Notes under the pieces: model-generated | Told to the model about the DNA's origin: nothing | Databases searched by the model: none | The model's input: only the letters and a program-made list of their open reading frames with translations | Translations under genes and position numbers: made by a program | Assembly: GCF_002898515.1 (NCBI RefSeq) | Contig: NZ_PPFX01000039.1 | Span: 1 to 39,788 of the forward strand | From: Geothermobacter hydrogeniphilus | Lineage (GTDB): Bacteria; Desulfobacterota; Desulfuromonadia; Desulfuromonadales; Geothermobacteraceae | Direction: 5' to 3' | Length of the DNA: 39,788 nt | Part shown: piece by piece, positions 33,990 to 39,788 of the stretch | How positions within the stretch are numbered: position 1 is the stretch's first letter | Layout: every line of letters starts with the position of its first letter

Positions 33990-34163
33990 GGGGCAATCCT
34001 GGCCGATAAGAGAAAAAAACAAGAAAGAATCAACGATGAGTGATGGCATCTGCCGGCGTTTTCGAAAAGCGTTAGCCGCTCATCAAGAACCGGCAAAAAT
34101 CATCATATACCATCCAGGGAATTGCGATCTTTTCCGCTTTGGAGTACGAAACTGACTTCATGC

Positions 34164-34188
34164 CACATATTATGTGACAAGTTTCACG
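34164..34188. promoter_or_regulatory. palindrome and CRP/FNR-type box between the divergent genes
   Basis: CACATA-T-TATGTG (34164-34176) is a perfect dyad. Overlapping it, TGTGA-CAAGTT-TCACG (34173-34188) matches the CRP-family consensus TGTGA-N6-TCACA at nine of ten positions. Confidence 0.5.
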
Positions 34189-34236
34189 ATCAGCTTCCTT
34201 AATTGTCTATTCTCGTCTATTTCTCAACAGTTTATG

Positions 34237-34258
34237 GCGAAACGTGGTATAGTTTCGC
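34237..34258 (+). promoter_or_regulatory. dyad operator over a TATAGT -10 box
   Basis: GCGAAAC-GTGGTATA-GTTTCGC is a perfect 7-bp dyad. TATAGT (34248-34253) sits in it, with a possible -35 TCAACA (34224-34229) 18 bases upstream. This is about 140 bases before the DUF1611 start, so a long leader would result. Confidence 0.5.
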
Positions 34259-34391
34259 ATTAAACTCGCCCAGTGGGAATTTATTTCCACAGCATCCAAT
34301 CTTAGTTGGGACTACTCGTTGACAATCGGCCAATACTGGTCGGCACGATCCCGTCGCCTCCTCTGAGCCTTTTATACTCAAAGGAGTAGCT

Positions 34392-35588
34392 ATGTTAGTC
34401 GTCCCGCCTGTCGTACCCTCGAACGCACCTGAAACCAATTTCAAGTCTGTCGCCAATAATGATGCAGTAAGGTCCGTACCATTTTGTGTGACAGAAGACA
34501 GTCCACATGTCGCCACCGCAATCGTCTATTGTGAAGCTAATTTTGGTGAGATAGACGGCAAAACCGCCAATGGTCTGATCAGACGCTCAGAGAAGTATAA
34601 AATACTTTCGGTTATCGACAGTAAAAAAGCTGGCCTTGATACTGGTATGGTCCTCGATAATAAGCCGAATGAGATTCCCCTCTGTCGCGATCTCGCTGAC
34701 TCACTGGCACAGGCCGACTCCGTCCCTGATTTCTTCATTTTCGGCATGGCTCCAGCGAGCGGCATGCTCTCGAAGCACGAGCGTGGCCTGGTGCTTGAGG
34801 CGATGAGCCACGGGATGAACATCGTCAACGGTCTGCATGAATTTCTCAACGATGACCCGGTCTTTGCTGCCGCATGTCTCGCCGGCAAGGTGGAAATTAT
34901 CGACGTCCGCAAACCCCGCGACAAGAAAGATTTAAACTTGTTCAGCGGACGGATCGCCGAAGTCACCTGCCCGGTTATCGCTGTGCTCGGGACTGACTGC
35001 GCTATCGGTAAACGCACCACCGCCAGCATAATCACCAGCGCCCTTAATGAAGCGGGCATCAAAACGGTGATGATCGGTACCGGACAGACCGGGTTGATTC
35101 AGGGGGCACGCTACGGAGTTGCGCTCGATGCGGTTCCGTCACAATTCTGCGCCGGCGAGCTGGAAGCGACTGTCGTCAAGGCGTTCGAAAACGAGAGTCC
35201 CGATGTCATCGTTGTCGAAGGACAAGGCGCACTGAGTCATCCCGCCTTCTCCTCCACGTCTTTTATCCTCCGTGGCTGTTGCCCTAACGGCGTTGTGTTA
35301 CAGCATGCGCCACGGCGTAGCGAACGCTGCGATTTTGAAAAAATGCCGATGCCGACGCCAGCCAGTGAAATCAATCTTATCGAGACCTTTTCCGATACCA
35401 AAATCATCGGCCTGACAATCAATCACGAGCAGATGAGTGACACCGAGGTGAGTGCGGCAATCACCCAGTATGAGCAGGAACTCAATATTCCGGTCACAGA
35501 TGCTCTGACCCGTCCGTCTGAGCGGTTGGTGGAAATGGTGCTTGCAGCCTTCCCTCTTCTCAAGGATAAACAGGCCGCTAACGCATGA
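34392..35588 (+). CDS. DUF1611 family P-loop protein (DgcN-like), 398 aa
   Basis: A DUF1611 protein with a central P-loop, VLGTDCAIGKRTT (198-210), and MIGTGQTGLIQGARYGVALDAVP following. The acidic VVEGQGALSHPAF element lies near 282-295. In Pseudoalteromonas a DUF1611 member, DgcN, was described (from memory) as a D-glutamate N-acetyltransferase in D-glutamate breakdown. Residues 1-40 precede the usual family start, and the strong AAGGAG before ATG 34392 supports keeping them. The stop overlaps the racemase start (ATGA), so the two are coupled. A role in D-amino-acid use fits the racemase partner but is inference. Confidence 0.88.
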   Translation: MLVVPPVVPSNAPETNFKSVANNDAVRSVPFCVTEDSPHVATAIVYCEANFGEIDGKTANGLIRRSEKYKILSVIDSKKAGLDTGMVLDNKPNEIPLCRDLADSLAQADSVPDFFIFGMAPASGMLSKHERGLVLEAMSHGMNIVNGLHEFLNDDPVFAAACLAGKVEIIDVRKPRDKKDLNLFSGRIAEVTCPVIAVLGTDCAIGKRTTASIITSALNEAGIKTVMIGTGQTGLIQGARYGVALDAVPSQFCAGELEATVVKAFENESPDVIVVEGQGALSHPAFSSTSFILRGCCPNGVVLQHAPRRSERCDFEKMPMPTPASEINLIETFSDTKIIGLTINHEQMSDTEVSAAITQYEQELNIPVTDALTRPSERLVEMVLAAFPLLKDKQAANA

Positions 35589-36652
35589 TGGCCGCACCGA
35601 GGCTGGAGATCGACCTCAACAAAATCGGTCATAATGCCCGCACCCTGGTTGAGCGCTTAGGCAAGCGTGGTATCTCGGTGACCGGCGTGACCAAGGCAAC
35701 CCTCGGTTCCGCTGAGATTGCCGCCACGCTGCTGCGAGCTGGGGTCAATGGCTTAGGTGACTCGCGCATCGAAAATATCGAATCAATGCGTATTGGGCAG
35801 CAGTCAGCACCAATGACACTGATCCGTTCACCGATGCTGAGTCAGGCGCAACGGGTCGTCAGGTATGCCAACATAAGCTGTAATACTGAAATCGAGGTTA
35901 TCAGAAGACTCTCGATAGAAGCACAACAGGCAGAATGTAACCACGGGGTCGTGCTTATGGTCGAACTGGGGGATCTCCGTGAAGGGATCATGCCTGATGA
36001 CCTGTTGGACTGCGTCCGCGAGACACTCAGCCTGCCGAATATCGATTTCAAAGGGATCGGCACCAATCTCGCTTGCCGCAGCGGGGTCGCACCTGACGCC
36101 CGGAACATGGCGATGCTGACCGAACTTGCGGAGCAGATCGAGACAACCTTCGATTTGAGGATGGAGACCGTATCGGGTGGCAATTCTGCAAACCTGCAGT
36201 GGGCGCTCAGTGGCGCGGAGATTGGCCGGATCAACGATCTGCGCTTGGGTGAAGCGATCCTGCTCGGCTGCGAAACCCTCCATCGGCAACCGCTCGACGG
36301 ATTATACACCGATGCAATCGCGCTGATTGCTGAAGTGATCGAAGCGAAGGTCAAGCCAACTCTGCCATCAGGCCAAATCGCCCAAAATGCGTTCGGAGAG
36401 ATACCAACCGTTGCTGACCGGGGGCAGGTCACCCAAGCCATCCTGGCGATAGGAAGGCAAGATACAGACCCGTGCGGTCTGCAAGCACCTGCCGGAATCG
36501 AAGTCATGGGGGCCAGCAGTGACCACCTCATTGTGGAATCAGCCGGCGACAACCTCTCTGTCGGCACAGAAGTGGTCTTCCAACTGAACTACAGCGCGCT
36601 GGTCCGCTCGATGACATCCCCCTTTGTTACCAAGAATATGAAGCCAGCATGA
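35585..36652 (+). CDS. alanine/ornithine racemase family PLP enzyme, 355 aa
   Basis: The protein has the alanine-racemase N-terminal barrel without the full C-terminal domain, as in the ornithine-racemase group. The PLP lysine is K37 in SVTGVTKATLG. LGDSRIENI follows near 58-66, VVLMVELGDLREGI near 121-134, and a phosphate-binding region GGNSANLQW near 199-207. It starts inside the stop of the DUF1611 gene and is therefore coupled to it. The substrate may be an amino acid other than alanine. Together with DUF1611 and the divergent M81 peptidase it suggests handling of D-amino acids released from peptides. Confidence 0.88.
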   Translation: MMAAPRLEIDLNKIGHNARTLVERLGKRGISVTGVTKATLGSAEIAATLLRAGVNGLGDSRIENIESMRIGQQSAPMTLIRSPMLSQAQRVVRYANISCNTEIEVIRRLSIEAQQAECNHGVVLMVELGDLREGIMPDDLLDCVRETLSLPNIDFKGIGTNLACRSGVAPDARNMAMLTELAEQIETTFDLRMETVSGGNSANLQWALSGAEIGRINDLRLGEAILLGCETLHRQPLDGLYTDAIALIAEVIEAKVKPTLPSGQIAQNAFGEIPTVADRGQVTQAILAIGRQDTDPCGLQAPAGIEVMGASSDHLIVESAGDNLSVGTEVVFQLNYSALVRSMTSPFVTKNMKPA

Positions 36653-36778
36653 CGCGTTACAACTTTTCATGCATATTCCGGAACCATCCGGCCACCGATT
36701 ATCCCTGGTCAAACACCCTCGAGCTCACTGACAAACTCAAGGCTCGCATCCTTCAGTTGACATCCGCCGCTACGCCCC
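36649..36778 (+). pseudogene. possible truncated third gene of the DUF1611 operon
   Basis: An ATG at 36649 overlaps the racemase stop in the same ATGA manner as the previous junction. It opens a frame (MTRYNFSCIFRNHPATDYPW...) with sensible composition for about 43 codons, up to where the oppositely oriented antitoxin-like gene begins. Beyond that the frame only mirrors the antitoxin gene. I read it as the cut-off start of a lost gene. No family is recognisable, and it may be chance. Confidence 0.3.
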
Positions 36779-37066
36779 TCAACGTGCCCAATTTTTTTCA
36801 GGTGGCACGACGAACCCCACCTGTAACCCAAAGGGCCTGCCAACCTTTTTCAAGGTCTCAACCGTTGGATTGCCCCGATCTTTTTCAATTTCCATAAGAA
36901 CCCGAGGATAGATCTTCAGGATTTTCTCTGCATAGTCTTTCTGGGTCATGCCGACAATCTTCCTCATGCGCACCGTGGCCTGTCCGATGGTCAGGCGCCC
37001 GGCCCGGATGTCGTTGTAAAGCCTCTCTTTTTCCTCTTTGACCTGTTCAGGGGGTAATTTTTTCAT
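36779..37066 (-). CDS. XRE-type HTH protein, HipB-like antitoxin candidate, 95 aa
   Basis: The helix-turn-helix is in RMRKIVGMTQKDYAEKIL, followed by PRVLMEIEKDRGNPTVETLKKVGRPFG, the usual Cro/C1-HipB layout. The tail LQVGFVVPPEK resembles the short C-terminal strand of HipB proteins. I start it at ATG 37066 (MKKLPPEQ), with GAGG at seven bases; an upstream ATG at 37102 is less likely. It lies downstream of the HipA-like gene on the same strand, with a 162-bp palindromic repeat between them. HipB usually precedes HipA, so the order here is reversed. It probably binds the operators upstream of hipA. Confidence 0.82.
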   Translation of the reverse strand: MKKLPPEQVKEEKERLYNDIRAGRLTIGQATVRMRKIVGMTQKDYAEKILKIYPRVLMEIEKDRGNPTVETLKKVGRPFGLQVGFVVPPEKNWAR

Positions 37067-37127
37067 CGAATCCTCGCTCTGGAAACCTGTGACTTCAGCC
37101 ACGGGCTCTTTGCCGTTTTGCCCTATT

Positions 37128-37289
37128 CCTGCATCAGTGAGTTTCTGTTGGATGGAGAGTGCAAGTGCTTGACCTGAATGAGCTTTCCAAAAATCTGAAG
37201 CGCACCCATAGGTTCGCTGGTGGTTTTTGGGAAGCTCAGACAGATCAATGACTTGTGCTATCCGCCGACAAGGAACTCACTGATTCAGG
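37128..37289. mobile_element. 162-bp MITE-like palindrome, copy B (between hipA and hipB)
   Basis: Same length as copy A at 14781-14942, with about ten base differences, including CCTGCATCAG for CCTGAATCAG at the left tip. It lies immediately next to the hipA stop codon (37290-37292) and 61 bases before the hipB start. As a transcribed hairpin it could separate expression of the two genes. Confidence 0.88.
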
Positions 37290-38567
37290 CTATTGCAGCG
37301 CTGCTTCAAGATCCCCGGCAATATCCCGGATGCGGGGAAACAATCTCTCAATCAAGGGCTTTTCAACGCCACAATCGCGCATCACTTCCGGAAGTTGTAC
37401 GACCAGCCCGGTGAGATCTCGGAGCGCGGATCGGACGTTCCCGGGGTCAACATGGGCGCTCAATGCCTCGGCGACAAGTCGCCACGCCGGCCTTCCTGTT
37501 TCCGGTTCCAGACTGCCAGGCCATCTCGATGCTCTCGGTATGCCTTCGGGGTCCAGAAACATGGGGGCGAAGTCATAAAGGGGAGCGAGTTCAACCCGCC
37601 CATCCGGGGTTTTTATCAGGGCCGTGTTGCGGCCATGATTGTCGGTGTTTCTTAAAGCTACGTTCAGGACGTCTCGCCTGAGATATTCCAGGATCTCTTT
37701 TTCCGGATCGGTTGCGTGCCTGGCGATGGCCTCGCAAAAGACCAGATGGTTCCCCTGTTTGCCGAATTCAGCTATGCCGGCCGCGGAAGCAAGTGTTTCC
37801 AGACCAAAGCGCTTAACCGCGTCTGCTTCCGCCTGGCGATCAAAGCGTGGGATGAACAAGGTGTTTTCAGAAAACTCCAGGGGTCCCCCGGTACGAATGC
37901 CGAACCACCGGGCAACCTCATAGTAGGGAGCCTCGTTGCGTAAAACGGTGCGGTCGGCCTCTGTCTTTCCTCTTGGGAACTTGACGAGCCAGAACCGGGC
38001 GGCTTTTTCATCCGCCAATGCTCCGTCGGCATGCCAGCGTCCCTGAACGTCCTGCGTCAAGAGAAATTTGGGAGCATCACCCTGAACATCGGTCGCACCA
38101 GCCACCATCGCCCCATGTTTTTCAGCATATTCGATAAAATCTTCGCGGCGTTCGATGATTTCGGTTTTTGCAAAACCGAAATGATCCACCACTGGACGGC
38201 TGATCGCCTCCGCGATCCGCAAATTCCCTGGCGGGTTTCCCGCGCCGTGCAGCAATAGCTCCCAATCTGCTTTTTCGCTGTCTGTCAGCCCGAGTCGTTT
38301 AACCCAGACCCTTCGCCCGGCGCCGGTTGGGAGCAGGTCAAGAAGAAAAGCCGGCCACTTCGGCTCCCGAAAAAGCTCAAAGCCAACGGGGTAGCAGCAC
38401 CCGACCTGGTATTGAATGCCCTGATCCAGGTACTCAACGGCGTAGTCAATATCGTAGTCAAACCGCCCACCGCCATTGATCCCCAAGGATAGTGTACCGG
38501 CGTCGGGTTCAAAGATCCCGGCTTGCTGCCATTGGCCATCTATAAAAATTTCAATTGTGCACTGCAT
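37290..38567 (-). CDS. HipA-like serine/threonine kinase toxin (YjjJ-like layout), 425 aa
   Basis: HipA kinases phosphorylate translation factors or tRNA synthetases to cause growth arrest; the target here is unknown. Kinase features are FWLVKFPRGKTEADRTVLRNEA (ATP-binding lysine region), the catalytic-loop RNTDNHGRNTALI, and LAPLYDFAPMF in the place of the metal-binding DFG-like motif. The N-terminal part (MQCTIEIFIDGQWQQAG) resembles YjjJ-type proteins more than E. coli HipA. I start it at ATG 38567 with GGGGAGG upstream; the ORF extends to 38696 but that part covers the operator hairpin. The antitoxin candidate is downstream. Confidence 0.87.
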   Translation of the reverse strand: MQCTIEIFIDGQWQQAGIFEPDAGTLSLGINGGGRFDYDIDYAVEYLDQGIQYQVGCCYPVGFELFREPKWPAFLLDLLPTGAGRRVWVKRLGLTDSEKADWELLLHGAGNPPGNLRIAEAISRPVVDHFGFAKTEIIERREDFIEYAEKHGAMVAGATDVQGDAPKFLLTQDVQGRWHADGALADEKAARFWLVKFPRGKTEADRTVLRNEAPYYEVARWFGIRTGGPLEFSENTLFIPRFDRQAEADAVKRFGLETLASAAGIAEFGKQGNHLVFCEAIARHATDPEKEILEYLRRDVLNVALRNTDNHGRNTALIKTPDGRVELAPLYDFAPMFLDPEGIPRASRWPGSLEPETGRPAWRLVAEALSAHVDPGNVRSALRDLTGLVVQLPEVMRDCGVEKPLIERLFPRIRDIAGDLEAALQ

Positions 38568-38607
38568 CGATTCCTCCCCAGAGGAAAGTACGCCGAAAAG
38601 ATAAATT

Positions 38608-38668
38608 ATGCCACTATAATAACATATTATTTCTCGAATTTGCAAATAATATGTTATTATAGTGGCAT
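38608..38668. promoter_or_regulatory. hipA operator pair forming a perfect 25-bp inverted repeat
   Basis: The arms 38608-38632 and 38644-38668 are exact complements around an 11-base loop. Each arm contains the dyad ATAATA-N3-TATTAT (38616-38630 and 38646-38660), centres 30 bp apart, about three helical turns. The sequence is strongly AT-rich and lies 41 bases upstream of hipA. Confidence 0.82.
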
Positions 38669-38718
38669 GTTTAGTGGATTTCTCAACAGGCGTCAACGCT
38701 AATTTATAATTGTATATT

Positions 38719-38733
38719 ATAATAGCATATTAT
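38719..38733. promoter_or_regulatory. third copy of the hipA operator dyad
   Basis: ATAATA-GCA-TATTAT, centre 73 bp from the nearest of the other two sites. The 38568-38889 gap holds these sites. A plus-strand frame from 38753 (MLLKDHIRTNLARCLQNPILSQ) may be the stub of another HTH gene, but it degrades quickly. Confidence 0.65.
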
Positions 38734-38889
38734 TGGCTGTTGGGCGCAAAAAATGCTATTGAAAGACCATATTCGTACGAATCTGGCACGTTGTTTACAA
38801 AATCCGATACTCTCACAGGGAAGATTCCGGGGAGATGGTCATGCACAAGTGCCTTTACTCCTTCTGGCTCGGCCGGGCAGCAAATCCCC

Positions 38890-39381
38890 TCACCCCAGCT
38901 TCCGATCCAGCCCCCGGTACTGCACCGCCTCGGCCAGGTGCAGCTGGCGGATGTTCTCTTCCCCGGTCAGATCGGCGATGGTGCGGGCGACCTTGAGGAT
39001 GCGACTGTAGCTGCGGGCGGACATGCCGAGCCGGTCGACGACCATCTCCAGCAGTTTCTCTCCTTCAGCGTCAAGCCGGCAGAACTGTTTCAAGTGCCGG
39101 GCCTGCATCTGGCTGTTGGTGTGCAGGCCGAAGGGCTCCAGCCGGCGGCGCTGGATCTGCCGCGCCGCTTCGACCCGGGCGCGGATGGCGGCGGATGATT
39201 CGGCGCTGCAGGTCGCGGCGAGATCCTTGTGGGCGACGCGCGGCGCCTCGATGTGCAGATCGATGCGGTCGAGCAGTGGCCCTGAGAGGCGGCTGCGGTA
39301 GCGCTGGGTCATCAACGGTGTGCAGGAGCAGGGGTGCTGGGGATCGCCGAGAAATCCGCAGGGACAGGGTTGCGTGCCCCT
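38890..39381 (-). pseudogene. comM: comM (YifB-type Mg-chelatase-like ATPase) 3' fragment
   Basis: ComM is an AAA+ helicase-like protein for natural transformation, normally about 500 aa. Only the C-terminal ~163 residues are present: PCPCGFLGDPQHPCSCTP, then RYRSRLSGPLLDRIDLHIE, LGMSARSYSRILKVARTIADL and the proper end QYRGLDRKLG. Just upstream in frame is a TAA (39382-39384), and the preceding sequence is unrelated and belongs to an oppositely oriented HTH gene. The gene has therefore lost its 5' two thirds, with the break near 39375-39381. An internal ATG at 39315 could be translated but would not give a working protein. Confidence 0.85.
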
Positions 39382-39697
39382 TTACCAACAATCCAACACA
39401 ACCAATCGGGTTTTCTCCATCACCACCGAACTGAAAATCCCCCGGCCTCTTGAGTTGGAAACCGAGCCGAAAACCCTGGGCGAGCAGCTGCGCCGCCGGC
39501 GGATCGAGCAGGGCCTGCAGCAGAAAGAGGTCGCTGCCCGGCTCGGAGTCACCACCTCGACCGTCTGGAACTGGGAGCATGGCTGGAGGATTGGCGGACG
39601 CTATGGGCCGCGGATTGTGGGCTGGCTTGCTGGCGATTCTGCAAAGGCTGCCGAGATGGAGATGCCGGGGGATGGCGCAATGTGTTCTACCAAATAA
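39374..39697 (+). CDS. XRE-family HTH regulator, possibly decayed, about 107 aa
   Basis: The helix-turn-helix reads LGEQLRRRRIEQGLQQKEV then AARLGVTTSTVWNWEHG, a clear Cro/C1-type domain; TSTVWNWEHG is the usual recognition helix. The start is uncertain. A GTG at 39374 lies at the break with comM, and the frame is open further left only through comM sequence. The C-terminal part after NWEHG is Gly/Arg-rich and short compared with relatives. It may be a regulator of the accessory block or a remnant of an incoming element. Confidence 0.6.
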   Translation: MPLYQQSNTTNRVFSITTELKIPRPLELETEPKTLGEQLRRRRIEQGLQQKEVAARLGVTTSTVWNWEHGWRIGGRYGPRIVGWLAGDSAKAAEMEMPGDGAMCSTK

Positions 39698-39746
39698 AAA
39701 ATAAAATTGACAAAAATTGTTATTTTTGGCATCTATAATTACCATT

Positions 39747-39788
39747 ATGCCCAAAAAACCCTTTTATCTCTATCCTGCGGCAATGCGG
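39747..39788 (+). CDS. possible start of a gene running off the window
   Basis: ATG 39747 opens MPKKPFYLYPAAMR to the window end. A TATAAT (39734-39739) is only seven bases before it, and the only TTGACA (39707-39712) is 21 bases from that -10. There is no ribosome binding site, so this would need a leaderless message. TTGGCAT/ATGCCCAA around it also form an inverted repeat, so it may be non-coding. Confidence 0.2.
   Translation, partial: MPKKPFYLYPAAMR

Noticed and set aside
34035-34155. Possible 39-aa peptide (MSDGICRRFRKAL...) in the divergent control region.
   Set aside because: No ribosome binding site or recognisable feature was found, and it overlaps the region expected to hold the M81 promoter.
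38753-39010. Plus-strand ORF beginning MLLKDHIRTNLARC.
   Set aside because: The first 20 residues hint at an HTH stub, but the rest is antisense to the comM fragment. Too weak for a separate feature.
39071-39754. 227-aa minus-strand ORF near the right end.
   Set aside because: It is in the wrong frame relative to the comM fragment and antisense to the HTH gene.

Overview
The window looks like a chromosome segment of a strictly or facultatively anaerobic deltaproteobacterium of the Desulfuromonadales/Geobacter type. The evidence is high GC, futalosine-route menaquinone genes, a very large biotin-dependent acyl-CoA carboxylase, a type I-beta DAHP synthase, a serA/serC/DUF1015 group, a cobalt/nickel ECF importer with NikK/NikL-like partners, and many palindromic intergenic repeats. 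No taxonomic search was possible, so this is inference from gene content.

Layout. (1) 1-2978: a possible gene end, an unknown 360-aa protein, then mqnB and mqnD of the futalosine pathway. (2) 3281-7942 (minus): a biotin carboxylase/biotin-carrier fusion and its carboxyltransferase partner. (3) 8430-14744 (minus): serA with its own promoter, a hotdog thioesterase, serC, DUF1015, a small Cys-motif protein and aroF, which is serine and aromatic amino-acid supply. (4) 15343-17572 (minus): otsA and otsB for trehalose. (5) 17688-18150: a complete tRNA-Phe unit with promoter and terminator, and a 50-aa lipoprotein missing from standard ORF length cutoffs. (6) 18264-21225 (minus): a three-gene ABC importer. 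(7) 21453-27797 (plus): an outer-membrane porin, two periplasmic proteins that would start with histidine after signal cleavage, a small anchored coiled-coil protein, then cbiM, cbiQ and a double-ATPase cbiO with a 73-residue tail holding 28 histidines. This reads as a nickel/cobalt uptake operon running from the outer membrane to the cytoplasm. (8) 27819-30462 (minus): a saccharopine-dehydrogenase-like enzyme and an ALDH7-type dehydrogenase, probably lysine/aminoadipate-semialdehyde metabolism. (9) 30720-31983 (minus): two more hotdog thioesterases separated by repeats.

(10) From about 32.1 kb to the end is an accessory region. Remnants of comM and hipA lead into a lower-GC block in which an M81 metallopeptidase gene diverges from a DUF1611 P-loop gene and a PLP amino-acid racemase gene. 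A truncated third ORF, a hipA/hipB-like module with reversed gene order and a repeat between its genes, three copies of a candidate operator, a second comM 3' fragment and an XRE-type regulator follow. The M81/DUF1611/racemase group, possibly dealing with D-amino acids or D-residue peptides, is the best candidate for a little-described system here.

Repeats are the other theme. At least six families of palindromic or terminal-inverted repeats sit between genes. Three copies of one family lie inside the two transporter operons. A 162-bp MITE-like palindrome occurs upstream of aroF and again between hipA and hipB. A 169-bp element with perfect 19-bp ends supplies the stop codon of a thioesterase gene. 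No transposase or CRISPR array was found in the window.
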